Shown: positions 1 to 8,586, counted from the stretch's first letter. The stretch is 64,000 nt of DNA from Saccharopolyspora gregorii (GCF_024734405.1 NZ_CP059556.1:2666001-2730000), one strand, 5' to 3'. Notes: a model not told the origin generated them from the sequence alone. Made by a program: numbers and translations.

Positions 1-133
1 GGGATGCTCCGCTCCGAGAGGTGCGAGTGCAGCCGTCCGCCGGGTCGGCCCCGCGCAGCGGGGATGCTCCTGAGGACTCCGTACTCGGGGTGACGTTCGG
101 CGGGTCGACCCCGCGCACGCGAGGACGTTTTCC
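1..133 (+). CRISPR. Trailer end of a type I-E-like CRISPR array (left array)
   Basis: Three repeat units are visible. The window opens inside one (1-10). A second lies at 44-70, one base short in its palindrome. A diverged third lies at 104-133. Two 33-bp spacers (11-43 and 71-103) separate them. The repeat starts GTCGGCCCCGCGCA and ends GGGGATGCTCC, so the crRNA orientation is rightward and the leader lies off the window to the left. Decay of the last unit (GTCGACCCC, GAGGACGTTTTCC) is typical of a trailer end. Repeat length, inner palindrome and 33-bp spacers are those of type I-E arrays; no cas gene is present to confirm the subtype. Confidence 0.88.
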
Positions 134-215
134 AGAGCGTGGGAGGCCGGTGATTTCGACCATTGCACCCGCGCATGCGGTGGCGTTCCCCGTGTTTGGG
201 CTAGGCATTTGTACA

Positions 216-254
216 GGCAGGGGCAGGGGCCGTATCGCAGGCCCTGCCCCTGCC
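216..254 (-). terminator. Terminator of the integrase gene
   Basis: An inverted repeat with arms built on GGCAGGGGCAGGG and its complement surrounds a short loop, just past the integrase stop codon. It has no clear T tract, as is common for high-GC actinobacterial terminators. Confidence 0.55.
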
Positions 255-269
255 CTGTGGCGGAGTGGG

Positions 270-1475
270 TTAGCTGACTACTCGTAGGGTGAATGGGCCG
301 CGGGCGCGCCAGGTTTCAGGGATATGGGTGGTCGGCGTGTTGGTGATGGTGGCGGACCAGCGGTCTTGGAGAGCATCGATGAGTCGGCGTTCGAGGACGG
401 GGCCGGAGTGGGAGTAGGCCTGGCGGATGTCGTCGTCGAGGACGTGGCCGAGGCGGCGGGATTGGGTGATTTCGGGGATGTTGTCTTCGATGAGCCAGGT
501 TTTGTGGCTGTGGCGGAAGCCGTGGAAGGTCAGGCCGGGCTTGACCGGGTGGGTGCGGATGGCTGGGTCGGTGAGGTGGTGGTTGCCGTCGGCGGCGGGG
601 CGCATGGCGCGGCGGGAGAAGTTGGACCTGCGGGGGTGTTCGTTCTCGGCGGTGACGAAGACGAACGGCGAGTCGTGGCTGGCGAGGTGGTGGCCGAGTA
701 GTTCGACCAGGAAGGGAGGCAGGGTGATGGTGCGGGCGGACTCGGCGGTTTTGGGAGGCCCGAGGCTGAAGTGCCCGTTGACTTCGTGCAGTGCTCCGAT
801 GCCCGGGTCGATGATGAGAAGGGCATCGTCGAGGTGGGTGTTGTGGCGTTGCAGTCCGCAGAGTTCTCCCCAGCGTGCGCCTGTCCAGGCTGCGGTGATT
901 TGTAGGGCGGCAGCCCAGGGGCCGACCAGGGCTGCGGTGTGGTCGGCGATGCGCACGACTTGGTCGGGGGTAGCCCAGACGCGCTCGGTGCGTTTGGTGC
1001 GGCGGCGTTGTCCGCGTCGTCGGGTGCGGACGGGGTTGGCGGGGATGAGGCGGTCGTCGGTGGCGTCGGCGAGCATCATCGACAACACCTTGGTCATGGT
1101 GGACACGGTGGCGTCGGCGTAGCCGCGGGCGCGGACTTTCTTGGCCCAGGTGGCGACGCCGCTGGTGGTGATATCGGACAGGGCAGTATGGCCCCAGCGG
1201 GGCAGGATGTGGTGTTTGAGCAGGCTGCGGTATTGGGATTCGGTGTTGGCGGCGACATCGAGGGCGCCGAGCCAGTCCACACTCCACTCTTCGAGGGTGA
1301 GTTTCCCGGCTGACGGGTCGATCCAGATTCCTTTGCGCTTGTCGGTTTTGATCGAGTCGGCGTAGTCGTCGGCTGCTTTCTTCTTCGGGAACCCGTTGAC
1401 GGATCCCAGGGTTCCGTCATCTTTCTCGTAGCGAACCCGCCATGAATTCGGTCCGCGTTGTTCGCTCCAGGCCAT
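270..1475 (-). CDS. int: Tyrosine-type site-specific integrase
   Basis: A 401-residue tyrosine recombinase, a usual size for integrases of actinobacterial integrative elements. The N-terminal 60 residues form an arm-binding AP2-like domain and residues 60-155 a SAM-like core-binding domain. The catalytic domain follows, with Arg201 (TGARWGEL), Lys242, His318-x-x-Arg321 (HGFRHSHKTW), His344 and the nucleophile Tyr354 (AYSHSG). All catalytic positions are present, so it should be active in integration and, with the excisionase upstream, in excision. The start is an ATG preceded by GGAGC at proper spacing. Its place beside the left CRISPR trailer suggests that an attachment site lies in 134-269, but I could not identify a core sequence. 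It is transcribed toward the element end. Confidence 0.95.
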   Translation of the reverse strand: MAWSEQRGPNSWRVRYEKDDGTLGSVNGFPKKKAADDYADSIKTDKRKGIWIDPSAGKLTLEEWSVDWLGALDVAANTESQYRSLLKHHILPRWGHTALSDITTSGVATWAKKVRARGYADATVSTMTKVLSMMLADATDDRLIPANPVRTRRRGQRRRTKRTERVWATPDQVVRIADHTAALVGPWAAALQITAAWTGARWGELCGLQRHNTHLDDALLIIDPGIGALHEVNGHFSLGPPKTAESARTITLPPFLVELLGHHLASHDSPFVFVTAENEHPRRSNFSRRAMRPAADGNHHLTDPAIRTHPVKPGLTFHGFRHSHKTWLIEDNIPEITQSRRLGHVLDDDIRQAYSHSGPVLERRLIDALQDRWSATITNTPTTHIPETWRARGPFTLRVVS

Positions 1476-1576
1476 GTTTTGCTCCGGGATGTTTAGGGAT
1501 TGTGACGAGCCGATGGACGCTCGTTGTGCCGCGAAGCGCCAGTGTGTATGACTGGATTAACCCGAATGGATAATCG

Positions 1577-1825
1577 TCAAGTGTGTGAGCGTCGGGGCCT
1601 TCCGCGGCGTGTCGGCGGAGTGGTCTCGCCTTGGTTGATGATCGAGCGAAGGTCGTGTTCGGAGAAGCGCAGGTGTTTTCCTAGGAATGTGCACGGGATC
1701 GTGCGGTTTCCGGCTTTCCGGCGCAGCCATGACTCTTTGATCGTCAAGAGATCTGCGGCTTCCTTCGGCGTGTAGAGATGCGTTGAGATCGGGGTGTCGG
1801 AATGGGTGTCCTTGTTATCGGACAT
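1577..1825 (-). CDS. xis: Excisionase / MerR-like helix-turn-helix protein
   Basis: An 82-residue protein with an excisionase-type winged helix (residues 16-65: LYTPKEAADLLTIKESWLRR, then a wing with KHLRFSEHDL). Such proteins bend DNA at attachment sites and bias the integrase toward excision. It lies 101 bp upstream of the integrase on the same strand, the normal int-xis order. An AAAGGA ribosome site sits eight bases before the ATG; the same motif recurs before several genes of this element. The C-terminal tail is basic (RRGRPRRS). Function is inferred from family and position. Confidence 0.85.
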   Translation of the reverse strand: MSDNKDTHSDTPISTHLYTPKEAADLLTIKESWLRRKAGNRTIPCTFLGKHLRFSEHDLRSIINQGETTPPTRRGRPRRSHT

Positions 1826-1891
1826 AGGTTCGTCCTTTGGGATCTGCTGGATCGGAGATTCGGTTGTGGCGCATCGTTTGGTGCTGTCGAT

Positions 1892-2809
1892 TCAGTTGGC
1901 GTGCTGTTGTTCTGGTTGCTTGGTGGGATGGTCGGGTGTGCGGAAGATGAGGACGTCTTCGTGTGCGATGAGGTGCAGTGGGAGTCCGGCGTCGCGTTGT
2001 TTGCGGATGAAGTCGCGTTGGAAGAAGGAGCCGCGGGCGATAAGTTCGGTGCCGGTGGCTCGGGCCAGTAGCGCGACGCAGCGTTCGGTGGGGAAGAGTC
2101 CGGCGCGTTGTCCGCAGGTGAGGATTTGGGAGGGGAGGTCGATGAGTTCGGAGTGTTCTCGCCAGGGGCGGAGGGTGATGACGATGTGTCCGCCGGGTTT
2201 GAGGAATGTACGGAGTGCGGTGAGGATGCGGGTGAATCCGGCGAGGAGTCGGTGGTGCCCGATGTTGGCGAGATTGCCGCGGTCGAGAGCGTTGCCGTAG
2301 CGGTGATGGAACTTCTGCACGGTGTTGTCCGGTTTCGTGATGACTTGGCCGTGGACTGAGGGCCCGTAGGGCGGGCTGGTGACGGCGAGGGAGGCTTGGC
2401 CGGCGTACTCGACCGGCAGCAGTGAGCCGAGCTGGCGGGCGTCTCCGGAATAGACCTCGCCGTGGTGGCCGACGCCGTCGTCGGCGGCGAGGGCAACGTT
2501 GTCGCGCGCGACCTGAACCCAGTGCGGTTCGTATTCGACGCCGACTGCTCGGCGTCCGGCGTGGAGGGCTTCGACGAGGGTGGTGCCGATGCCGCACATC
2601 GGGTCGATCACGAGGTCGCCGGGTTGGGTGTAGTGGGCGATGGCGTGGGCGGCCACGGCCGGGAGCATCTTCGCGGGGTGTGCGGTCGACTCAGGGGTGT
2701 AGCGGTGTTTGCGCTGGGAGGCGGGCGCGGACTGGGCTGTCGCCCACACCGAGACCCCCGAGCTTGACGTGGTGTTGCCGGTGGTGTCGGCGTGCTGGCG
2801 TTCGGACAT
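1892..2809 (-). CDS. DNA N4-cytosine/N6-adenine methyltransferase
   Basis: A 305-residue class I SAM-dependent DNA methyltransferase. The SAM-binding motif DPMCGIGTT is at residues 69-77 and the catalytic SPPYG motif at 145-149; the N-terminal region has a HPAKM element common in these enzymes. SPPY is most often seen in N4-cytosine enzymes, but the target base cannot be fixed by reading. The start follows a strong AGGAAGGA site. An upstream ATG at 2857 would give a 4-bp ATGA overlap with the preceding gene and a 16-residue longer product. No restriction endonuclease is nearby, so this is an orphan methylase, commonly carried by mobile elements to protect their DNA after transfer. Confidence 0.88.
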   Translation of the reverse strand: MSERQHADTTGNTTSSSGVSVWATAQSAPASQRKHRYTPESTAHPAKMLPAVAAHAIAHYTQPGDLVIDPMCGIGTTLVEALHAGRRAVGVEYEPHWVQVARDNVALAADDGVGHHGEVYSGDARQLGSLLPVEYAGQASLAVTSPPYGPSVHGQVITKPDNTVQKFHHRYGNALDRGNLANIGHHRLLAGFTRILTALRTFLKPGGHIVITLRPWREHSELIDLPSQILTCGQRAGLFPTERCVALLARATGTELIARGSFFQRDFIRKQRDAGLPLHLIAHEDVLIFRTPDHPTKQPEQQHAN

Positions 2810-2853
2810 GTCGGGGTCCTTCCTGTCGTCGGGCTCGGAGCTCTGGTGCGGGG

Positions 2854-3765
2854 TCACGGGTGTTCGCCGTTCGCGTGGTCGGTGGGTTGGGCGAACACGA
2901 GCAGGTCGGAGTGGATCCGCCGATGCGGCGTCACCTGCCGGGCCCGGCTTTCGGCAGTCGTTTCGGGAGTGGTGGTGTCGGGTGGGGTGAGGGGGTGGCG
3001 ATGCAGGGGTGTGTGGAGGACGACGAGGTGCTGGAGGTAGAGCAGGTCGGCGTTCTGCCCTGCCGCCACAATCGAGCCGGTCGGGTCGACCAGCACACCG
3101 TCGTTTTGGTGACTGTGGGTGAGTACGGCGAGGGTGCCGCCGGTGCGGAGGCGACGTGCTGCGTGCAGTGCGACGAGATCGGTCACCGCGTCCCCGGAAG
3201 CGTCTGGTGAGAGGCTGGTGATGATCAGGTCAAGATCCGCATTCGGCACGTCGGCGGCCAGGCCGCGCACTGCCTCCGCGTGCTCTGGGGCGAGTGCGGT
3301 GTGGTGGGCGTCGGGGGTGATGAGCCCGTCCCAGAACGGCCGTGACACGACGGCCCTCCTCACAGCAGGGCCGGAGTTGGGGACTTGGTCGAGGACGGCG
3401 ACCCGGCCGGTTCGGTCGATCACGGCCAGGGCGTCGTCGGCTTGCTCGTCGAGTTCGGGGGTGTGCTCGGTGGCGTTCGTGCGGGGCCAGGGCAGCAGGC
3501 CGACTCGGGCGCCGGGTTCGGTGAACGCGGTGGTGATCTGCCGGATGAGCGCGGGTGGCCAGGCCAGTGCCGGGTCGATGGGGGCGGGGGGTGCCCATAC
3601 CGAGCTGGGGATCGCTGCGGCGGCCTTGCCGCGGGGGCTGTGTTCCCGGCGTCGCCGGGTGGTGGCGGGCCGGGCGTGGTGCGGGCGGGTGCGGTCCGGC
3701 GCTCCGGGGTACGGCCGGGGGTCGGAACCGCGGCGAGGCGGGTGGGAGGAATGCGGAGTCGGCAT
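2854..3765 (-). CDS. Methyltransferase-like protein paired with the DNA methylase
   Basis: A 303-residue protein with a proline- and arginine-rich first 60 residues, then a Rossmann-like region. The line ADLDLIITSLSPD (middle) and LRTGGTLAVLTHSH (late) resemble motif IV and the post-VI strand of class I methyltransferases. No good SAM glycine motif is visible, so it may be a degenerate or non-catalytic partner. Its stop region abuts the methylase start, suggesting one transcript and perhaps a heteromeric complex. The ATG at 3765 has an AAAGGA site nine bases upstream; an earlier ATG at 3819 lacks one. The specific function is unknown. Confidence 0.7.
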   Translation of the reverse strand: MPTPHSSHPPRRGSDPRPYPGAPDRTRPHHARPATTRRRREHSPRGKAAAAIPSSVWAPPAPIDPALAWPPALIRQITTAFTEPGARVGLLPWPRTNATEHTPELDEQADDALAVIDRTGRVAVLDQVPNSGPAVRRAVVSRPFWDGLITPDAHHTALAPEHAEAVRGLAADVPNADLDLIITSLSPDASGDAVTDLVALHAARRLRTGGTLAVLTHSHQNDGVLVDPTGSIVAAGQNADLLYLQHLVVLHTPLHRHPLTPPDTTTPETTAESRARQVTPHRRIHSDLLVFAQPTDHANGEHP

Positions 3766-4298
3766 CGGGTGTGTCCTTTCGGCGGGAGGGGTCTCGGTGG
3801 CCCGTGAAGGTGTTCTCACCTATAAATGCCGAAAAATTGGCCCGGATGGGACACGGCGAGGCCAGATTTTTTAAAAAAGTCTTCGAGCGCCCTCGATGTG
3901 GGCTGTGTCGTGTCGGCGAAGCGGGAAGAGGTGCTGGGTGATCGAATCATTCGATCGTCTCGTCGTCACTGATCGGCAAGGCGCTGAATCAAGATTTTCT
4001 TGAAAAATTTTTAGTGGTCTTGGTTAGTGTGAGGTGTCGAGGTTCCCCAGGTCCGGCAAGTGAACCCGCAAAGCCGTGTTAGTCCACTAGCAGTGCAGCT
4101 CACTGCATGTGTGCGCGATCAAAGTGTGCGCTGGGATCTGGTGCTTTTCTCTCGCTGCGGCCGATCATGGTTAGTGTCGTGGTGAGAGTTCGGTACTCGT
4201 TGTGTGAGTGCTCGGTATGTGGTGTGTGAGAGTTCGGTAATACCCCGCATGGCCTCCTTGCGGGGCGTCGCTCGCCCCGTGTTCTGTGGAGGTTTTCC
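3766..4298. other. Intergenic control region of the conjugative module
   Basis: This 530-bp stretch divides the leftward methylase pair from the rightward transfer operon and holds no convincing gene. It is locally AT-rich: a 12-bp perfect palindrome TTTTTTAAAAAA lies at 3867-3878 and an inverted repeat CAAGA-TTT-TCTTG at 3990-4002. Three direct repeats at 22-bp pitch lie at 4182-4239 (listed separately). Divergent promoters, and possibly an origin of transfer, are likely here but not shown. Confidence 0.6.
4182..4239 (+). repeat. Three 14-bp direct repeats at exact 22-bp spacing
   Basis: Copies start at 4182, 4204 and 4226 and read GTGAGAGTTCGGTA, GTGAGTGCTCGGTA and GTGAGAGTTCGGTA. Their phasing (about two helical turns) puts all copies on one DNA face. 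They end 60 bp before the start of the first transfer gene, so they fit an operator for the transfer operon or a protein-binding iteron array. Confidence 0.75.
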
Positions 4299-5168
4299 AT
4301 GTGCCGTGATCCGCTCGAACGGGATGCCGATTCTGGTGAGAACGGTGCGCTCACGACCGCGCATCGCGCGTTTTCGTTGCTCACTGCTGGCCCGCGTCCG
4401 CTGGCCTTGAATGGACGGAACTTCCCCGGCCTTCCCCTGCGATGGGTTCCGCTGGATGAGGTTCAGCAGGTCGTGTTGCACCGCCGGTGCCCGCAACCGC
4501 TCCGGGACCGGATCTGGGCGCATTTGGCCAGGCGCTCCCGCGCGGAAGGCGGAGCGTGGACGGTGGCCTGTGTCGGCGTGGCGTTGCCCGCGCTGCTCAC
4601 CATCACCACGCGGCTCACCGCCCGTCATGCCCTGGACGCGGCCGACCTGCACGCCGCCGTGCTGACCGGCTTCCTGTCCGGAGTGGCCGAGATCGACCTC
4701 GAGGCCGCGGGCATCATGAACCGGCTCCGGTGGGCGGCGTTTCGCGCCGGGCACACCGCCCTGCGCGACGCACTCGACACCCCGCCGCCCACCTCGGAGA
4801 CCAGCCCCGGCGAGGAGACGACCGGCCCCGGGCGCGCTCCCGTCCGCTTATTGACGTCCGCTGATGCGGGACACCCGGACTTGGTGCTGGCCCGTGCGGT
4901 CGCCGACGGAGTCCTGACTCCGGCCGAGGCCGACGTGATCGCCGCGACGCGCCTTGACAGGCGGTCACTGCGCCACATCGCGGCCGAGGGCGGCCACTCC
5001 TACGAGGTCCTGAAGAAGCAGCGCCAGCGCGCCGAAGGACGCCTCGCCGCCCACCTCACCGCACCCGGCGAACACCCCGATGGCCCGTCCACACCACCGC
5101 ACCGAACCTCACTGCCCGTGACCAATCTTCGGGCGGGTTCGGCCCCGAGCGCAGGGAAAGCGCGTTGA
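4299..5168 (+). CDS. Unknown protein with C-terminal sigma-like helix-turn-helix, first gene of transfer operon
   Basis: A 289-residue protein of no family I can name firmly. Residues 45-160 are alpha-helical and alanine/leucine-rich. Residues 195-245 (VLARAVADGVLTPAEADVIAATRLDRRSL and on) resemble a sigma region 4-type helix-turn-helix, with the recognition part RSLRHIAAEGGHSYEVLKKQRQRAE. The start is set by GGAGG six bases before the ATG. It opens the transfer operon and lies directly after the 22-bp-spaced repeats, so an operon regulator role is plausible. The C-terminus is proline-rich and poorly ordered. Confidence 0.75.
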   Translation: MCRDPLERDADSGENGALTTAHRAFSLLTAGPRPLALNGRNFPGLPLRWVPLDEVQQVVLHRRCPQPLRDRIWAHLARRSRAEGGAWTVACVGVALPALLTITTRLTARHALDAADLHAAVLTGFLSGVAEIDLEAAGIMNRLRWAAFRAGHTALRDALDTPPPTSETSPGEETTGPGRAPVRLLTSADAGHPDLVLARAVADGVLTPAEADVIAATRLDRRSLRHIAAEGGHSYEVLKKQRQRAEGRLAAHLTAPGEHPDGPSTPPHRTSLPVTNLRAGSAPSAGKAR

Positions 5169-5218
5169 CCCCGGCCCACCGCTCCTGCCGCCAACCCGCT
5201 CGCCCCGGAGGCGCCCTC

Positions 5219-5620
5219 ATGCCGAACACGACCCCACTCCACCCCTTGCCCCGACACCGCCGAGCCCGCTGTCGCTCTGCCCGCCTGGATGCCCGCCGGG
5301 TGCTGTTCCTGGTCGTGCTGGTGACCAGTGGGCTGCTGGCGGTGTCGTGTCCGGCGCAGGCGGAGACCACGCATGTGGTCGCGCTGGTGGGCTCGCTGGA
5401 GGAAGTGCTGAACAACATCCGCAACTGGGTCATGGGCATTCTCGCCCTGGTCGCGACCGTGTTCCTCACGATCGGCGGGGTCCGGTACCTGTTGGCCAAC
5501 GGTGATCCCGGCGAGGTGGAGAAAGCCAAGAGCGCCTTCCGCAACGCCGCCTTCGGCTACCTGCTCGCCGCGTTGGCACCGGTGGTTGTGGACATCCTGC
5601 GCGGCCTGGTCGGAGCCTGA
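5219..5620 (+). CDS. T4SS pilin-like membrane protein (VirB2/TrbC type)
   Basis: A 133-residue precursor. A basic N-terminus is followed by a signal segment (VLFLVVLVTSGLLAVSCPAQA) with likely cleavage after AQA. Two hydrophobic helices then flank a short polar loop GGVRYLLANGDPGEVEKAKS. This is the layout of the actinobacterial T4SS pilin family, small subunits of the conjugation channel. GGAGG lies seven bases before the chosen ATG; a TTG at 5165 would overlap the previous stop but has no ribosome site. The stop overlaps the next start by one base (TGATG). Confidence 0.85.
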   Translation: MPNTTPLHPLPRHRRARCRSARLDARRVLFLVVLVTSGLLAVSCPAQAETTHVVALVGSLEEVLNNIRNWVMGILALVATVFLTIGGVRYLLANGDPGEVEKAKSAFRNAAFGYLLAALAPVVVDILRGLVGA

Positions 5621-6603
5621 TGATGCGCGCCCCGACACCCTGCGCCGCCCGCCTGACCCTCGTACTGCTGCTGATCGCACTCGGCTTCGTCGGCGGCCCC
5701 GTCGCCTCAGCGCAACCGCCCGTTCCCACACCTGCCCCGGCGCCTGCGGATCCACCGGTACCGCTGCCACCGCGTCCCGATGCGTGTGGGCCGGGCACGG
5801 CGCTGCCGGTGTGCGAATTCCCGGCGCCACCGAGCAGGCCACCCCCGCCCCCGGAACCGACCACCCCAGAGCCGGTCGAGGCCGACCAGGAGTGCGGTTT
5901 CACCAACATTCCCGGTTGCGTTTCCGGGGCGATCGCCGCGTTCTTCAAAGGCCTGGTCACCCCGGGGCTGAATGAGCTGCTGGGATTGTTGGCGGACTCG
6001 TTGCTGGTGACACCTCGACTGGATGAGTTGCCGGTGATGGGGGAGATCTGGGAGCAGTCCCGCCAGATCGTGCTCGTTACCTACAGCCTCGTGGTCACGA
6101 TCGCCGGGCTTATCGTCTTGGCGTATCAGACGATGCAGACCCGGGCGTCGATCAAGGAAATCCTCCCACGGGTCGCGGTCGGATTTCTGGCCGCGAACCT
6201 CTCGCTCCTGTTCGCCGGTTACGCGATCGACATCGCCAACGCATTCTCGCAAGCGATCCTGGGAAACAACCTTGACCCGGAGCAAGCCGGGCAGGCGATG
6301 ACCGACACGCTGATGCACGACCTCGACGGCGGCACCCTGTTCTTGTTGTTCGTCGCGCTGGCGTTGTTGGTGATGCTGCTCGTGGTGCTGCTGACATATG
6401 TCGTGCGGCTCATGCTCACCATCATTTTGCTGGCCGCCGCGCCGATCCTGCTGATGTGTCACGCGCTCCCGCAGACCGAGGGGATCGCGCTGTGGTGGTG
6501 GAAAGCGTTCGGCGGAGTGCTGGTGATCCAGATCGGGCAAGCCTTCGCTTTGGTGGCGGCGCTGAAACTGTTCTTCTTGCCTGGCGGAATCACGCTCTTC
6601 TGA
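5620..6603 (+). CDS. T4SS polytopic inner-membrane protein (VirB6/TrbL-like)
   Basis: A 327-residue protein with a signal peptide (LTLVLLLIALGFVGGPVASA) and a proline-rich exported linker to about residue 90. Five or so membrane helices follow in residues 100-320, including segments around QIVLVTYSLVVTIAGLIVLAY and LLFVALALLVMLLVVLLTYVV. This is the organisation of TrbL/VirB6 family channel proteins that hold the conjugation pore in the membrane. It is translationally coupled to the pilin gene by TGATG. The pore assignment rests on topology and operon position. Confidence 0.85.
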   Translation: MMRAPTPCAARLTLVLLLIALGFVGGPVASAQPPVPTPAPAPADPPVPLPPRPDACGPGTALPVCEFPAPPSRPPPPPEPTTPEPVEADQECGFTNIPGCVSGAIAAFFKGLVTPGLNELLGLLADSLLVTPRLDELPVMGEIWEQSRQIVLVTYSLVVTIAGLIVLAYQTMQTRASIKEILPRVAVGFLAANLSLLFAGYAIDIANAFSQAILGNNLDPEQAGQAMTDTLMHDLDGGTLFLLFVALALLVMLLVVLLTYVVRLMLTIILLAAAPILLMCHALPQTEGIALWWWKAFGGVLVIQIGQAFALVAALKLFFLPGGITLF

Positions 6604-6646
6604 AAACCCTCCCTGTTCGTTCGTTTTCTCGTGTGGTGGGTGTGTC

Positions 6647-7543
6647 GTGATCAATTTTCTAGTAGCGCTCGCATTGTGTTACGTACTGATCAAAATCCCG
6701 TTCTGGGTGTTGAGTTCCATCAAGGGGCGCGGCGGCTCGTCCTTGATCGGCGGGTTGGTACGCGGTGTCATTGCATACAAGACGTTCGGCCTGCTCGGCG
6801 GCGGTGGTGGCCGTTCGGCGCCGAAGAAGCCGAAGACGACGGCGCCGGAATCGGCGGATCCGTATGCGAAGGCACGAACGGATTCCCGCGGCCAGTACGT
6901 GATGCCGTTCGAGGGCATCAAGCGCAGCAAGCCCCCGAAACCCGCGTATCAGAAGTACGCGCCGAAACAGCGGTCGACGCCGCGGTCGCGGCGTGGCCCG
7001 GACCGGCAGCTGATGCTGCCCTTGGACGGGGAATGGCCCGAGAACAAGCCCGTCCTCGAACCCGATGGGCAGTACCGGCTGCCCATGCGCACACAGCGCC
7101 AGCCGCGCCCGAAACAGCCCGCACCGCTGCCTCCGCCGAAACCCGGCCGTTCCCGGCAGATGCGGTTCCCGACCGACGGGGAATGGCCGGAGAACAGGCC
7201 CCGTGAAGGTGCTGATGGCCAGTACCGGCTGCCGATCTCGGTGCGCCGCCAGGCGCGCCCGGCTTCGCCGCCGGTGCCGCCGGAGCCGAAGGCGACCGGG
7301 CACTCGGAGCAGATCGCGCTGCCGCTCGGGCGGGACTGGCCGGAGAACCGGCCCCGCGCGGGCCGCGACGGGCAGTACCGGCTTCCGCTCAACGTGCGCC
7401 GCCAACCCCCACCTCGTCCTGCCCGGCCCGTTGACCCGCCGCCGCGGGCGCCGCGGCGGCGCGCCGCCCACCAGCTCCCGCTGCCGCTGAAGCCCCCGCC
7501 CCGCCGTCCCCGTCGGCCGCGTTCCTCTGGAGGCCCGTCATGA
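6647..7543 (+). CDS. Membrane-anchored repeat protein of the transfer operon
   Basis: A 298-residue protein with one N-terminal membrane segment (INFLVALALCYVLIKIPFWVL) and a glycine-rich second hydrophobic stretch near residue 45. Residues 65-298 are basic, proline/arginine-rich and repetitive. Three units pair a DGEWPEN or RDWPEN motif with DGQYRLP about nine residues later, separated by RxPRP linkers. A degenerate first unit reads RGQYVMPFEG. It starts with GTG at 6647 and overlaps the next gene by ATGA. I know of no characterised family. Its place between the VirB6- and VirB3-like genes suggests a structural or substrate-contact part of the secretion channel. Confidence 0.8.
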   Translation: MINFLVALALCYVLIKIPFWVLSSIKGRGGSSLIGGLVRGVIAYKTFGLLGGGGGRSAPKKPKTTAPESADPYAKARTDSRGQYVMPFEGIKRSKPPKPAYQKYAPKQRSTPRSRRGPDRQLMLPLDGEWPENKPVLEPDGQYRLPMRTQRQPRPKQPAPLPPPKPGRSRQMRFPTDGEWPENRPREGADGQYRLPISVRRQARPASPPVPPEPKATGHSEQIALPLGRDWPENRPRAGRDGQYRLPLNVRRQPPPRPARPVDPPPRAPRRRAAHQLPLPLKPPPRRPRRPRSSGGPS

Positions 7544-8586
7544 GTGCTCCGATCAAGATCCCCGCTGATGTCGAAGTCGAAGACCGCGTGCTCGGTCCGC
7601 TGACCGCGCGCCAGCTCGCCGTGTTCACCGCGACCGCGCTCGTGCTCTACGTGGCCTGGCGCGGCACCCACGGGTTCGTCCCGCTGCCGGTGTTCGGCGC
7701 GGTCGCCGTGGTCGTCGGTGGTGGGGTGGCGGTGCTGGTGCTGGGCCACCGCGACGGCCTGCCCCTGGACCGGCTGCTGCTGGCCGCGCTCCGGCAGCGC
7801 CTGCAGCCGCGCATGCGGGTAACCGCACCCGAAGGTATCCAGCCTGCTCCGGCCTGGATCACCGCCCACACCACCACCGACTCGCCCCACGACGTGGGTG
7901 GTGTGGGGGTGGGGATCGGGTTGCCGGCCGAGGACATCTCCGAAGCCGGTGTCCTCGACCTCGGCCGCGACGGGCTCGCCGTCGTCGCCGCGTGTTCGAC
8001 GGTCAACTTCGCCCTGCGCACCCCGGGGGAGCAGGAGTCGCTGGTCGGGGTGTTCGCCCGCTGGCTGCATTCGCTGACGGCCCCGGCCCAGATCCTGGTG
8101 CGCGCCGAACGCCTGGATGTGTCCGGGCAGGTCGCCGACCTCGACGCCCGCGCCCCCGGCCTGCCGCACCCGGCACTCGAGGCCGCCGCCCGCGAGCACG
8201 CCGGCTACCTCGCCGACCTGGCCGCGGGCAACGACCTGCTGCGTCGCCAAGTGCTGCTCGTCCTGCGTGAACCCCGCACGCCCCTGGCCAGCTCCGGCGG
8301 ACTCGGCGGCCTGCTGCCCGGCCGCCGTGGTCGTGAGGACCCGGGCGGGCACGCCCCGGGCAGTGCCGAGCGCCGCGCCGCCGAAACCCGCCTGGTCCGG
8401 CGTCTCGGAGAAGCCGCCGAGCTACTGCACCCCGCCGGAATCACCGTGACCTCGCTCGATGCGGCCCAGGCGGAAACGGTGCTCGCGTCGGCCTGCAACC
8501 CTGACCGGCTCCTGCCCGCTTCGGCGGAGCTCGCTCACGCCGACGACATCGTCACCGCCCACCAGCAGGACGAGGAGAGGCAGTAA
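7540..8586 (+). CDS. PrgI family (VirB3-like) T4SS protein
   Basis: A 348-residue protein. Residues 1-75 match the PrgI/VirB3 pattern: a short IKIPADVEVEDRVLGPLTARQ lead, then two membrane helices (LAVFTATALVLYVAW and VAVVVGGGVAVLVLG). A large soluble domain of about 250 residues follows and is longer than in VirB3 itself; actinobacterial elements often carry this form. VirB3 proteins connect the pore to the VirB4 ATPase encoded next. GGAGG precedes the ATG, and its TAA overlaps the VirB4 start by one base, supporting coupled translation of the two partners. Confidence 0.88.
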   Translation: MSAPIKIPADVEVEDRVLGPLTARQLAVFTATALVLYVAWRGTHGFVPLPVFGAVAVVVGGGVAVLVLGHRDGLPLDRLLLAALRQRLQPRMRVTAPEGIQPAPAWITAHTTTDSPHDVGGVGVGIGLPAEDISEAGVLDLGRDGLAVVAACSTVNFALRTPGEQESLVGVFARWLHSLTAPAQILVRAERLDVSGQVADLDARAPGLPHPALEAAAREHAGYLADLAAGNDLLRRQVLLVLREPRTPLASSGGLGGLLPGRRGREDPGGHAPGSAERRAAETRLVRRLGEAAELLHPAGITVTSLDAAQAETVLASACNPDRLLPASAELAHADDIVTAHQQDEERQ

